In this document: piece by piece, positions 50,951 through 60,135 of the stretch | Layout: every line of letters starts with the position of its first letter | Position numbering within the stretch: the first letter of the stretch is position 1 | Notes under the pieces: model-generated | Databases searched by the model: none | Seen by the model: only the letters and a program-made list of their open reading frames with translations | What the model was told of the DNA's origin: nothing | Program-made: the position numbers and the translations under genes | NCBI GenBank assembly: GCA_031552735.1 | Contig: JAVBMF010000015.1 | Location: 33,127-97,126 of the forward strand | DNA: 64,000 nt | Direction: 5' to 3' | From: JAVBUY01 sp031552735 | GTDB lineage: Bacteria > Bacillota > Clostridia > Christensenellales > Aristaeellaceae

Positions 50951-52693
50951 TCAATCCTCTGCCCAGTAGCGCGGGTACACCGTCGCATACATGCCGTAAT
51001 CCTGGATGATAAAGTCCGCCGGGTCGAACAGCGCCTTCTGCCCCTGCAAGACGATGTACGCCGCGCACTCCTCGGGATCGGGCTCAAAGCCCGCGAAATC
51101 GGTGTATATATAGCGATTGGTGTAGTAGTCCATTTCGTTGTCCTGCATGTCGTACATCGGCAGCTCCTCGTGCCATTGTGCGGGCGACACCTGGTGGGTC
51201 AGCAGGATCATCACCTCGTACGTAGGCACATTGCCGCTGGCGTACAGGTAGTAGCGGTCGCAATCCATCGGCCGCACATCGCGCGTGGCGGCGTAGTAAT
51301 CATCGTTGTGCAGCACCGCCGTGCGCTGGATGTACGTTTGGTCCCCAAAGTACCCTGCGCAAAACACACCGAATCCGATCGCGTAGATCAGCACAATGAT
51401 CGGTGCGAAGGCGGGCACGCGTCGCATCGTCCGATACAGCGCGACGCACATCAGGAAGATGAGCGGATAGAAGATCGCGTTGGAGCGCTGCGACGTTGTG
51501 AAGTTGGTCATCAGGCCACACACCACCATCGCGATCAGCCAGCACAGCATCAGCGTCAGGCCATCCTGGCCAGGCTGCCTCTCGGGGGCGACGCCCTCTA
51601 GCGCGCTTGTTCGCCGCGCCCGCCATGCCATGTAGATGCCCGCGAGGATCACCGGCACCGAGAACGGATACAGCGTGCGCGTGGCAAAGTACGCGGCGAT
51701 GGTGTCGCCCTCGTTCTGCCCGAATGTCGAGGTGATCAGCGATTGCAGATTCCACAGGAACTGCGCGACTGGCGTCTCGGAGAACAGCAGGATGTCGTTC
51801 GCGCGGCCCGACTCGGTGAAGAGCTGCATCGTGAACGGCCCGAGGCGCATGGTATCGAGCTGGAGGAAATTGATGACCATCGTCCATATGAACGGACCGG
51901 ACACCAGCAGGAACACGCCCAGACTGATCAGCGCCTCTCCCCAGCGGATGCGGCGATGGCGCAGCAGGTAGACGCACACCAGCGCCAGGAACACCGGCAG
52001 CGTGTAGAGCGCCACGCCGTAGGCGTACATCGTCAGCCCAAAGAACACCATCGATACATACAGGAACGGCCGCTTGTGCAGCCCGAGATACAGGAAATAC
52101 ACCGCGAAGAGGAACATGTGCCCCATCGTGTTGCAATCCAGCGCCCAGCGGCTCTGCACGATTTGCCACGGACAGATCGCCAGCATGCCCAGCGCCAGCA
52201 GCGCGAATCGCTTGCCCATCGTGCGGCGGCACAGGTCCCACAGCACCGGCAACGCCACCAGGCTCATCAGCAGGATGGGCATGCGGATGGTTAGCCGCGA
52301 CACGCCGAATAGCCAGAAGAACGGAATCATCAGGTAGGATAGCAGCACGCTCATCTGCCCGAATCGCCAGGCCTCGAAGTACACCGGCCACGACGTGCCG
52401 TAGTGGTCGGTGCCGTTGCGCAGCAGCGACTGCGCCTCCACGGCGGCCATCGCGCCGTCATGGTACAGCGCGCGCGGCAGCTCCGGCATGCGCCATAGCC
52501 GCACCGCCACGCCGATCAGCAGCGTCGCCGCAAAGAGCACCCAGTACCACCGATCGACAAACCGCACCGTCCAGCGCCCGGTGGCGTTCACCCAGCCGAT
52601 GCTGTTCAGCCGCTGGGCGCTGCGCGTGCGCGCGGCAAGCACCATCATCGCGGTGAGCGCCAGCATCGCAATCCATGCATCTATGGTCGTCAT
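50951..52693 (-). CDS. Polytopic membrane glycosyltransferase (GT39/PMT type)
   Basis: 580 residues with ~11 membrane helices. The first extracytoplasmic loop is LYHDGAMAAVEAQSLLRNGT, the usual Asp-containing PMT/ArnT active-site loop followed by AxxA. It probably uses polyprenyl-phosphate sugars on the outer face of the membrane. It is paralogous in outline to the next gene, which has a degenerate loop. AAAGGAAA RBS. Confidence 0.8.
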   Translation of the reverse strand: MTTIDAWIAMLALTAMMVLAARTRSAQRLNSIGWVNATGRWTVRFVDRWYWVLFAATLLIGVAVRLWRMPELPRALYHDGAMAAVEAQSLLRNGTDHYGTSWPVYFEAWRFGQMSVLLSYLMIPFFWLFGVSRLTIRMPILLMSLVALPVLWDLCRRTMGKRFALLALGMLAICPWQIVQSRWALDCNTMGHMFLFAVYFLYLGLHKRPFLYVSMVFFGLTMYAYGVALYTLPVFLALVCVYLLRHRRIRWGEALISLGVFLLVSGPFIWTMVINFLQLDTMRLGPFTMQLFTESGRANDILLFSETPVAQFLWNLQSLITSTFGQNEGDTIAAYFATRTLYPFSVPVILAGIYMAWRARRTSALEGVAPERQPGQDGLTLMLCWLIAMVVCGLMTNFTTSQRSNAIFYPLIFLMCVALYRTMRRVPAFAPIIVLIYAIGFGVFCAGYFGDQTYIQRTAVLHNDDYYAATRDVRPMDCDRYYLYASGNVPTYEVMILLTHQVSPAQWHEELPMYDMQDNEMDYYTNRYIYTDFAGFEPDPEECAAYIVLQGQKALFDPADFIIQDYGMYATVYPRYWAED

Positions 52694-52766
52694 GTCTTGT
52701 TTCCTTTCCTTCCGTGCCTTTTGTGCCTTCTGTGCCGTCTCGCTTGACCTTCCGGCATTGTTTTCG

Positions 52767-52785
52767 TATACTACATGCTAGTATA
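52767..52785. promoter_or_regulatory. 7-bp inverted repeat in the divergent ybaK/glycosyltransferase region
   Basis: TATACTA-CATGC-TAGTATA, perfect arms, in the 127-bp gap. It overlaps the most likely -10 regions on both strands, so it could be an operator or simply promoter sequence. Confidence 0.35.
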
Positions 52786-52820
52786 TCATAACAAACCAAT
52801 AGCAAAAAGAGGAAAAGAGT

Positions 52821-53294
52821 ATGTCATTCGACCGCGTCAAGCACTTTCTGACCGAACGAGGCTTTGAGGATCGCGTACAGGAATTTTCGGTATCCAGCGC
52901 CACGGTGGAACTGGCGGCGCAAGCGGCGGGCGTCATTCCGGCGCGCATCGCCAAGACACTGTCCTTTCAGCAGGGCGACGGCTGCCTGCTGGTGGTCACC
53001 GCCGGTGATACCAAGATCGACAACGCCAAATTCAAGGCACAGTTTGGCATAAAGGCCACCATGCTGCCCGCCGACAGCGTCACGCGTCTGCTCGGCCAAA
53101 CGGTCGGCGGCGTGTGCCCCTTCGCGCTGCCCGAGGGCGTGCCGGTCTACCTGGATCAATCCATGCGGCGATTCGAAACCGTGTTCCCCGCCTGCGGCAG
53201 CGCCAATAGCGCCGTGCAGCTTTCCTGCGACGAGCTGTTCGCGGCGTCCGGCGCGCGGGATTGGGTGGACGTGGTGAAGTGCATCGAGGGGTGA
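52821..53294 (+). CDS. YbaK/EbsC-family aminoacyl-tRNA deacylase
   Basis: 157 residues. Typical family text: VELAAQAAGVIPARIAKTLSF, KIDNAKFKAQFG, GQTVGGVCPFALPEGVPVYLD and SANSAVQLSCDELF. YbaK-type proteins hydrolyse mischarged Cys-tRNA-Pro in the cytosol. GAGGAAAAGAG RBS. Monocistronic, with a shared terminator downstream. Confidence 0.9.
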   Translation: MSFDRVKHFLTERGFEDRVQEFSVSSATVELAAQAAGVIPARIAKTLSFQQGDGCLLVVTAGDTKIDNAKFKAQFGIKATMLPADSVTRLLGQTVGGVCPFALPEGVPVYLDQSMRRFETVFPACGSANSAVQLSCDELFAASGARDWVDVVKCIEG

Positions 53295-53376
53295 TCTGCG
53301 CCATGGCCGCACTGCGGGCGCATGGGCATTGCGCCGCCGATGCCGGTGCAGCGATCGCGCTCTGTTGCGCATACAC

Positions 53377-53408
53377 AAAGAATCCGCCGCTTTCGCGGCG
53401 GATTCTTT
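53377..53408. terminator. Bidirectional terminator between ybaK and the LRR-protein gene
   Basis: 14-bp perfect stem AAAGAATCCGCCGC / GCGGCGGATTCTTT with a TTTC loop. Its A/T ends give short T runs on both strands. Confidence 0.85.
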
Positions 53409-53420
53409 CTATAGAGAGCC

Positions 53421-56400
53421 CTATTGGATACTATCGTAGGTCGTATGCGCCAGCCCCTTGTTCTTGGCGTATTGCTCGGCATCGCTTCCCGCCAGCACGT
53501 GCAGTTTCACTTTGCCACATCCCTCGAACGCATCGTCGGCGATGTAGGCGACGCCCTTTGGAATGGTAATATCGGTCAAGGCGACGCAATTTGTGAAGGC
53601 TCTTGTGCCTATGTATGTGACGCCGTCGGGAATCTTCACCTGCTCCAGCTGGGTGCATCCATCGAATAACTGATCGCTCAGGCGGGTCAACCCCTCGGGA
53701 AGCGTCACGCTTTTCAGCCCCTCACACCATGCAAAGGCGCAACTGCCCAGTTCGGTCACGCTGTTTGGTACGGCTACCTGTGTCAGCCCATGGCAGCCCG
53801 CGAACGCCAAATCGCCGATGTATTCGACGCTGCCCGGCAGGGTGATTTCTGCCAAGCTGCTGCAGAAGGAGAACGCGCCCTTGCCGATGTGGGTCAGTCC
53901 CTCAGGCAGCGTGGCGAACACCATATTCCCACAGTTTGAAAACACATCGGGACCAATCGCGGATACACCGTCCGAAATGCTCACACCGGTCAACGCATGG
54001 CATCCCACCAGCGCCTCTTGGGCGATCGCAATCACCGGCAGACCGTCCACTTCGCTCGGGACGACCACGTCACCGACGGGTTCCCGATCCCAATACTTGA
54101 CAGCCTTGGTGCCATCTTCATCCTGCGGCGACGAGAGGACCAGCATGCCATTCCAAACCGTCACGATCTCCCCGCCCTCGGCGGACTGCCCATTCGTGCT
54201 TGGCGCGACTAATTCTGTGCCCAGGCTCTCGAGCGTCTTGACCCACTGCGTGCGCACGGATTCATCCGCCGCTTCCTTTTCGAGCGCTACTAGGACCGCG
54301 CGCGCTTCCTCTGGGGTGGGGAATCCCTGATCTTCCAGCGTCAAGGCGGTGATTTCCATGACCGAGTCCAGCATCGTGCCGTCGCGATTCATCATGATGG
54401 ACTTGAGCACAAACCGGTGCTCGTCGTCAATCCAGACCTCGAACGGACAGCCGCTGAACTTGCCGCTATAGCGTTTGGCGGAGCGCCCGGCGATCTGCGT
54501 GTTTTCTTCCTCCAAATACAGCCGGATGTCCGCAAAGCGATCCCCTTCAATATTCGGCAGGCCGCCATATAAGTCAAACTGCATCCGGGTATCCTCGTCC
54601 AGCGGATTCACCTCGGGATTCGGGTTGCCCATCCAGAACCAGTCATACTCTTTTTCCCCCGCTTTCCAGTACCGGCCCGAGCCGTTGGGTTCGGAGAGGG
54701 ATGTGTTGACCGTGTAGACTCCGCCCTTGCTGCGGTGGTTGACGCCCAGGGTCACAGTGACAGCGCGGCTGTCCTCCTGCCCCTGCGCATACCAGCGATA
54801 GCCTTCCGTATAGGCCACGTGCAGGTAGGGGAACTTTTTGCGCAGCGAATCAGCGGACGCGATCAAATCCCGACCACGCGGGGTGGTGGTGTCGTTCGCT
54901 TCCTCGTACTCGTTTCGTTCGATAAAGTACGGGTCGGGGTCAAAGATATTGTCCAGCGTCACGCCGTCGAACGCTAACCGCGTCGTTTCAAAAGTGGTGA
55001 TGGAGCCGTATCGGTAATGCACCGCAGCGCTCTTGAGCACGATGCCCAGCGCATCGTCCACCCACAGATCAACCCCCGCGCCGTAGTAGGGCAGCAGGCC
55101 GTGATACCGCGTGGTGGTCCGCCCGGCAATCTCCACGTCCTCCTCCACCAGGGTAAGCGTCTTCATATCCAGCCCATTATAGCTGTTTGCCGTAGTCGCC
55201 GCCAGCGGCTGCTGCCTTTCGTATGATTCTTTGTCCTCCTGCGACAGGATGGCGATGGTGGCGGTTTTGTTTCCTGCTGCGCTGTCATCCTCGTTGAAAT
55301 TGTAGTAGAACGGCTGTTCCAGCGGCACATAGCTGCCGTAGATGTAGTTGCCCTGCGGAGAACTGGACCTGTTCTTGTAGTAGTACCCGCCGGGACACAG
55401 CTTATAGGTGTACTCGTTCAGCGACGCATAGCCTTCGTTCTGGCCTTCGATTTGAGCCTGCACGGTGTTTTCGGTATATGCCCACTCGTAGTTGGGGAAT
55501 GCCTGGTGGATCTCTTCCTCGGTCATCAGAGGCGTCTTCATCTGGACCCCCTCCGATTTGCCCGAGTCGCTCGGCTGCTCCGATGGCTCCATCCAAGCTT
55601 GCGCAAGCGTACTCGCCACCTGCCGCAGCCCATCCGCGGAGATCCGAAGGCTCTTGCGATCCAGCCACGCCTCCGCAGGCGTCGGAATTTCCACCTTCTT
55701 GGCCCCGCCCCATGCGTCTCGCTTTTTGGCGTTCACGGCAAAGGTCAGAATGCCGTCTTTGCTGACGACCGGCTGTTCGAGTCCCTGCGGCTTGAGCCAC
55801 TGCGTCAGCGGCGCCAGCGGCAGGCCATAGGCTTCGCCCAGCTTGAGATACGCCGCCGCCGCATCCTGCGCACATTGCGCGCCAAATTCCGTGGGCATGG
55901 GCGTTGCCGCCACAGCCTCGCCCTGCCAGGCATCGGCCAACCCCATGGCCACAGCGCGCATGCCCTCGGGCGAGATCATGAAACCCTTGCGATCCAGCCA
56001 CGCATCCGCCGCAACGGGCACCGCGACCTTCTTGAGTCCGCCCCAGACCTCCTGACTCGCCTTGGCGACGGCAAAGCTCAGCGTGCCATCCTTGGCTACC
56101 GCCGCTTCGCCCAGCCCGCAGTCCTTTGCCCATGCCATGACCGGCGACAGGGCAAGTCCCGATGTTTCCGCCAGCCGCAGGTAGGTTTTTGCCCAATCCT
56201 CGGCAAAGAACGCGCCCAGCTCCGGCGGGGTCAGCGCCGCTACCTGCGGATCGCCGAGGGCAGCGATATCCGGGCGCGGCGTGGCGGTCGGCGCAGGCGC
56301 TTGTGCCGACGCGTCCGCCGGGGCAGGTTTCGTGCCCAACCCCACCTTCTCCAGCTCGGGAAAGCGCGCCAACAGCACATCGGTAAACCACTGGGTGTCC

Positions 56401-56933
56401 ACCGATCCGTCGGCCGGTGCTCTATACATGTTCAGCACCACGCGATCGTCTGTAGACGGAAAATAGCTCAGCACCATGATCCACGGCTCGCCTTTGTAGA
56501 CGCCGGTCAGTCGCACGCCTTTGATCGGATTGCCGGAGCACCAATAGTCGAAGTGCAGGACGCTATCGGAGCTTCCCAGTCCGAGCGTCTCTACCGTACT
56601 GAGTGCGGTCTCTTCAATCGCCGCCGGATCCAGCATCGCCGTCAGCACGCGGCCGTTTCGATCACTGAATTGTTGCAGCGTGATCGTGCTCTTCACAACA
56701 TCCAGGGGATGGCTAAAGGTCGCGTTCGCATAGCTGCCTTCCGTCCCTTTTTCCACCACGTTGCCCTGCGCGTCCTGCGTTTCTTCCACGATATGCCAGG
56801 TATCGGGAATCAGCAGTTCCTGCCCCAAATGGAACGTGTCGCACGGCGTGTCGGCCAGCGCGGTGAGCGCGCCCAGAAAAACCGTCGTGCTTGCCAGCAG
56901 CAGCGCCATCGCGAGAAAATGCCTTCTCTTCAT
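53421..56933 (-). CDS. Very large exported leucine-rich-repeat (BspA-like) protein with duplicated internal module
   Basis: 1170 residues. Signal peptide (about 1-28), a lipoprotein-localisation-like domain (residues 30-200), two copies of a ~90-residue module (about 255-345 and 360-450; both contain WGG-KKV, AWLDRK and ADAW/AQAW blocks), two PUL/outer-membrane-like beta domains, then BspA-type LRR_5 repeats from about residue 930 (VFSNCGNMVFATLPEGLTHI, split; IGDLAFAGCHGLTQVAVPNSV; IGTRAFTNCVALTDITIPKGV). A surface adhesin or sensor is likely. GGAGGAAAA RBS. Confidence 0.85.
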   Translation of the reverse strand: MKRRHFLAMALLLASTTVFLGALTALADTPCDTFHLGQELLIPDTWHIVEETQDAQGNVVEKGTEGSYANATFSHPLDVVKSTITLQQFSDRNGRVLTAMLDPAAIEETALSTVETLGLGSSDSVLHFDYWCSGNPIKGVRLTGVYKGEPWIMVLSYFPSTDDRVVLNMYRAPADGSVDTQWFTDVLLARFPELEKVGLGTKPAPADASAQAPAPTATPRPDIAALGDPQVAALTPPELGAFFAEDWAKTYLRLAETSGLALSPVMAWAKDCGLGEAAVAKDGTLSFAVAKASQEVWGGLKKVAVPVAADAWLDRKGFMISPEGMRAVAMGLADAWQGEAVAATPMPTEFGAQCAQDAAAAYLKLGEAYGLPLAPLTQWLKPQGLEQPVVSKDGILTFAVNAKKRDAWGGAKKVEIPTPAEAWLDRKSLRISADGLRQVASTLAQAWMEPSEQPSDSGKSEGVQMKTPLMTEEEIHQAFPNYEWAYTENTVQAQIEGQNEGYASLNEYTYKLCPGGYYYKNRSSSPQGNYIYGSYVPLEQPFYYNFNEDDSAAGNKTATIAILSQEDKESYERQQPLAATTANSYNGLDMKTLTLVEEDVEIAGRTTTRYHGLLPYYGAGVDLWVDDALGIVLKSAAVHYRYGSITTFETTRLAFDGVTLDNIFDPDPYFIERNEYEEANDTTTPRGRDLIASADSLRKKFPYLHVAYTEGYRWYAQGQEDSRAVTVTLGVNHRSKGGVYTVNTSLSEPNGSGRYWKAGEKEYDWFWMGNPNPEVNPLDEDTRMQFDLYGGLPNIEGDRFADIRLYLEEENTQIAGRSAKRYSGKFSGCPFEVWIDDEHRFVLKSIMMNRDGTMLDSVMEITALTLEDQGFPTPEEARAVLVALEKEAADESVRTQWVKTLESLGTELVAPSTNGQSAEGGEIVTVWNGMLVLSSPQDEDGTKAVKYWDREPVGDVVVPSEVDGLPVIAIAQEALVGCHALTGVSISDGVSAIGPDVFSNCGNMVFATLPEGLTHIGKGAFSFCSSLAEITLPGSVEYIGDLAFAGCHGLTQVAVPNSVTELGSCAFAWCEGLKSVTLPEGLTRLSDQLFDGCTQLEQVKIPDGVTYIGTRAFTNCVALTDITIPKGVAYIADDAFEGCGKVKLHVLAGSDAEQYAKNKGLAHTTYDSIQ

Positions 56934-57228
56934 TTCGTTTTCCTCCCCCAACTTCCCATTTTGAGGCGGCACGGTCTTCCTCCATGAACGCGCTGCGCCT
57001 GGTCCCCCGTTTTCTAAAAAAACATAGGAATCCCGCCGATGATTTCGACTGGACTCCTATGCTATGCGCATCACAACGCTATCACGCTACAACGCATCGA
57101 GCAAAGGAGTACCCGCTGGAATCCTTGCACTGCCTGTTGTCGCTATCGCTGTCTTGCAAATCTATGCTTCCGATCGGCGCCGCACCACAACCCGATGGTG
57201 CGCACCGACGATGTATACCGCTCGTTCT
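56934..57228. other. Intergenic region between the LRR-protein gene and the ABC operon
   Basis: 295 bp. It contains the ABC terminator at 57016-57060. The rest (57062-57228) shows no gene, repeat or promoter I can support; no good promoter for the LRR gene is visible. Confidence 0.6.
57016..57060 (-). terminator. Intrinsic terminator downstream of the second ABC operon
   Basis: Minus-strand stem ATAGGAGTCC / GGATTCCTAT (57024-57060, one G-T pair) followed by seven T (57016-57022). It lies about 170 bp after the ATPase gene. Confidence 0.75.
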
Positions 57229-58305
57229 TCAGGTTCGTATCTTCAGCGCCTCTTCGTGCCCCTCATCGGCAAACACCATGAACGACCGAATCTCCAGCCC
57301 CACTTTGTCCTCCACATGCATGGCCTCAAAGGTCAGCGGGTCGGCGATTACGCGCACCATCACATCGGCGGACAGCGCGACGCGGCAGTCGTTGACGTCG
57401 CCCAGGAAGTACTGGCTCTTGAGCGTGCCGGCCAGCTGCCCCTTGCCCTCGGGCGCAAGGCGAATGATCTCCGGCCGGATCGCGACGATCACTTTACCGG
57501 TCAGCGGGCCGTCGTAGGCCAGCGTCTGTGTCGTGCCGGTCAGCGCGATGCGTCCCTTCTCGACCACGCCGCTCAGGAAATCCACCTTGCCCACAAAGTC
57601 GGCGACGAATGGATTGACCGGCGTGTTGTAGATCTCGGTCGGCGAGCCGATTTGCTGCACGACGCCCTGGTTGATGATGATGACGCGGTCGCTCATCGCC
57701 ATCGCCTCGGTCTGGTCGTGCGTCACGTACACCACCGTGATGCCCAACCGCGCCTGGATCTCCTTGATCTCAAAGCGCATGCTCTCGCGCAGCTTGGCAT
57801 CCAGGTTGGACAGCGGCTCGTCCAGCAGCAACAGGCGTGGCTCAGCCACCAGCGCGCGCGCCAACGCCACGCGCTGCTGCTGTCCGCCGGATAGCTGATT
57901 GGGGTATCGCTTGGCGTACTGCGCCAGGTGCACGTCGCCCAGCACGTCGTTCACGCGCTGCTCGATTTCGGTCTTGCTGCGCCCTTGGATGCGCAGCGGA
58001 TACGCCACATTATCAAATACCGTCATATGAGGCCACACGGCATAGGACTGAAACACCATGCCGATGTTGCGCTTCTCCGGCGGCACAAAGGTCTTGCCGC
58101 CCGACACGAGCTGCTCGCCAATATACACCTCGCCATCGGTGGGCTTCTCAAACCCGGCAATGATGCGCAGCATGGTGGTTTTGCCGCAGCCGGACGGGCC
58201 AAGCAGCGTCACAAACTCGCCGTCTTGAAACACCTCGTCAAAGTCGCGCAGCACCACGTTCTCGCCAAATGCTTTGGTCACATGCTTGATCGTCACGGTT
58301 GCCAT
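57229..58305 (-). CDS. ABC transporter ATP-binding protein (FbpC/PotA type)
   Basis: 358 residues. Walker A GPSGCGKTT, Q-loop FQSYAVWPHMTV, signature LSGGQQQRVALARAL, Walker B LLLDEPLSNLDAK, H-loop THDQTEAM, C-terminal TOBE domain. Partner of the fused permease. GGGAGG RBS. Confidence 0.94.
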   Translation of the reverse strand: MATVTIKHVTKAFGENVVLRDFDEVFQDGEFVTLLGPSGCGKTTMLRIIAGFEKPTDGEVYIGEQLVSGGKTFVPPEKRNIGMVFQSYAVWPHMTVFDNVAYPLRIQGRSKTEIEQRVNDVLGDVHLAQYAKRYPNQLSGGQQQRVALARALVAEPRLLLLDEPLSNLDAKLRESMRFEIKEIQARLGITVVYVTHDQTEAMAMSDRVIIINQGVVQQIGSPTEIYNTPVNPFVADFVGKVDFLSGVVEKGRIALTGTTQTLAYDGPLTGKVIVAIRPEIIRLAPEGKGQLAGTLKSQYFLGDVNDCRVALSADVMVRVIADPLTFEAMHVEDKVGLEIRSFMVFADEGHEEALKIRT

Positions 58306-58327
58306 GCTATCGTCCTCCCGCGTATGG

Positions 58328-60037
58328 TTAAATCGAGAACTCGCCCTTGGTCATGCGGTTTAATACAAAGTTGAGCAGCACGACCACCATCAGGATGCCG
58401 AACGCCATCGCCGACGCCTGCTGCTGGCTGGTAAAGGTCCAGTAGTCGTGCAGCTGCACGCCGATGACCTGCGTATTGGATGAATACAGCAGCGTGGACA
58501 TCGACAGCTCGTAGAAGCTAGGGATAAAGATCAGAAACCACCCGGCGGCAATCGATGGCCAGATCAGCGGCAGCGTGATGTTCTTCATCGTCCTCAGCCA
58601 GCTCGCGCCCGACACCTGTGAGGATTCCTCCAGCGAGATGTGGATCTGCGACATCGCCGACACCACCGTGCGCATGCCCATCATCTGGTATTTTACCAGG
58701 TATGCGATGATCATGATGAACGCGGTGTTGTAGATATTGATGCCAAAGCGTCCCGACATGGTCATGATCAGGCCGAGCGCAATGACCACGCTGGGCGATC
58801 CGGAGCCGAGCGTGATCAGGAAGTCCGGGATGTGGCGACCCTTCACACGCGTGCGCTGCAACAGGTACGCCATCACGCAGGCAATCACAATGCCCGCAGT
58901 GGCGGCAATCGCGCCGTAGGTCAGGCTGTTGCGCATGCCCTTGATCAGGTCGGCGCGCGTGGTCACCTTTTCCCAGTGTTTCAGCGTCAGGTTGGCCAGG
59001 TCAAAGGGGCTCTTGCCCAGGTTCTTGGTCACCGAGGTCAGCGCGACGGTGGCGAACGGCAGGATGATCACCACAAACGCGAACGCCACCACCAGCAGCG
59101 TGATCGGGATGCGCCAGCGCCCCAGATCCACGATGTTCGGGCGCGTGGACTTGCCGGACACGGTGATGTACTGCTTCTTGCCCACCACAAAGTCGGACAC
59201 GTACAGCACGGTGATCGCCATGAGCATCAGGAACACCGCCAGGCAGGTCGCGTCGGTCAGGCCGACCGCGTCGCCGATCGACACATAGCTGACGATACGC
59301 GTCGTCACCGTGTGGATCTGCCCGGGGATGCCGATGATCGACGGAATGCCGTAGCACGACGCCGCGGACACGAACACCAACAGCGCGCCCGACACGATCG
59401 AGGGCGTCATCATCGGCAGCGTCACGGTGAACAGCGTTTTCAGCGGCGACGCGCCGGAGATTTTCGACGCCTCCTCCAGCGAGGGATCCATCTTCTCCAT
59501 CGCGCGCGAGATCGTGATGAACGCGTACGGGTAGTAGAACGTCGTGAGCACCCACACCAGGCCGCCCACCGTGTAGATATTGAAAGGGCTCTCGGCTAGG
59601 CCGAGCAGATCCCGCAAGAACACATTCAGATTGCCCACCTTGGGGTTGAGCAAGCGCAGCCAGGCCATCGCGCCCAGGTACGGCGGCACCATGTAGGTCA
59701 GCACGAACAGGCTGCGGAAAAACTTTCGCCCATACATATTGGTGCGCCCCACCAGCCAGGCCAGCGGAAAAGCGATCACTGTGCCCAGCACCATCGCGCT
59801 GGTCGCGGCGATCAGTGTGTTTTGCAGCGCCACCCAATTGAGCTCATACGTGTAGATGCGCTCAAAGGCCTCCAGCGAGAAGCTGCCGGTGGAGAAGAAC
59901 GAGCGAAACAGCAAATACAGCAGCGGAAAGACCTGAAACACCGCCATAAAAGCGACAATCAGGCCGATCATCAGCCACTTGATATCAAAATAAAACCGCT
60001 TGCTTTGCGGCATGCCGGTCACAGGCGCGGTCGTCAC
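58328..60037 (-). CDS. ABC transporter permease, two fused permease halves (FbpB type)
   Basis: 569 residues with about 12 membrane helices. Two EAA loops are visible: EEASKISGASPLKTLFTVTLP in the first half and EESSQVSGASWLRTMKNITLP in the second, so a single protein supplies both halves. This is typical for iron or phosphonate-type transporters. GTG start with AAGGGGG upstream. Confidence 0.92.
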   Translation of the reverse strand: MTTAPVTGMPQSKRFYFDIKWLMIGLIVAFMAVFQVFPLLYLLFRSFFSTGSFSLEAFERIYTYELNWVALQNTLIAATSAMVLGTVIAFPLAWLVGRTNMYGRKFFRSLFVLTYMVPPYLGAMAWLRLLNPKVGNLNVFLRDLLGLAESPFNIYTVGGLVWVLTTFYYPYAFITISRAMEKMDPSLEEASKISGASPLKTLFTVTLPMMTPSIVSGALLVFVSAASCYGIPSIIGIPGQIHTVTTRIVSYVSIGDAVGLTDATCLAVFLMLMAITVLYVSDFVVGKKQYITVSGKSTRPNIVDLGRWRIPITLLVVAFAFVVIILPFATVALTSVTKNLGKSPFDLANLTLKHWEKVTTRADLIKGMRNSLTYGAIAATAGIVIACVMAYLLQRTRVKGRHIPDFLITLGSGSPSVVIALGLIMTMSGRFGINIYNTAFIMIIAYLVKYQMMGMRTVVSAMSQIHISLEESSQVSGASWLRTMKNITLPLIWPSIAAGWFLIFIPSFYELSMSTLLYSSNTQVIGVQLHDYWTFTSQQQASAMAFGILMVVVLLNFVLNRMTKGEFSI

Positions 60038-60074
60038 GAGGCCACAACCCCCTTATCGGCTTATATAATCGTGG

Positions 60075-60114
60075 AGAAAAGCGGCGGAGACGCCCCGAGG
60101 AGCATCCCCGCCGC
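60075..60114 (-). terminator. Terminator/attenuator between solute-binding-protein and fused-permease genes
   Basis: Minus-strand stem GCGGCGG / CCGCCGC (60081-60114, with extra internal pairs) followed by TTTTCT. The same position relative to the genes as the hairpin at 38355. Confidence 0.8.
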
Positions 60115-60135
60115 TAATGCGAATCGAACTGGATA

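Noticed and set aside
57062..57228. Possible small RNA or gene after the second ABC operon.
   Set aside because: No promoter, start codon with ribosome site, or stable structure other than the terminator was found.
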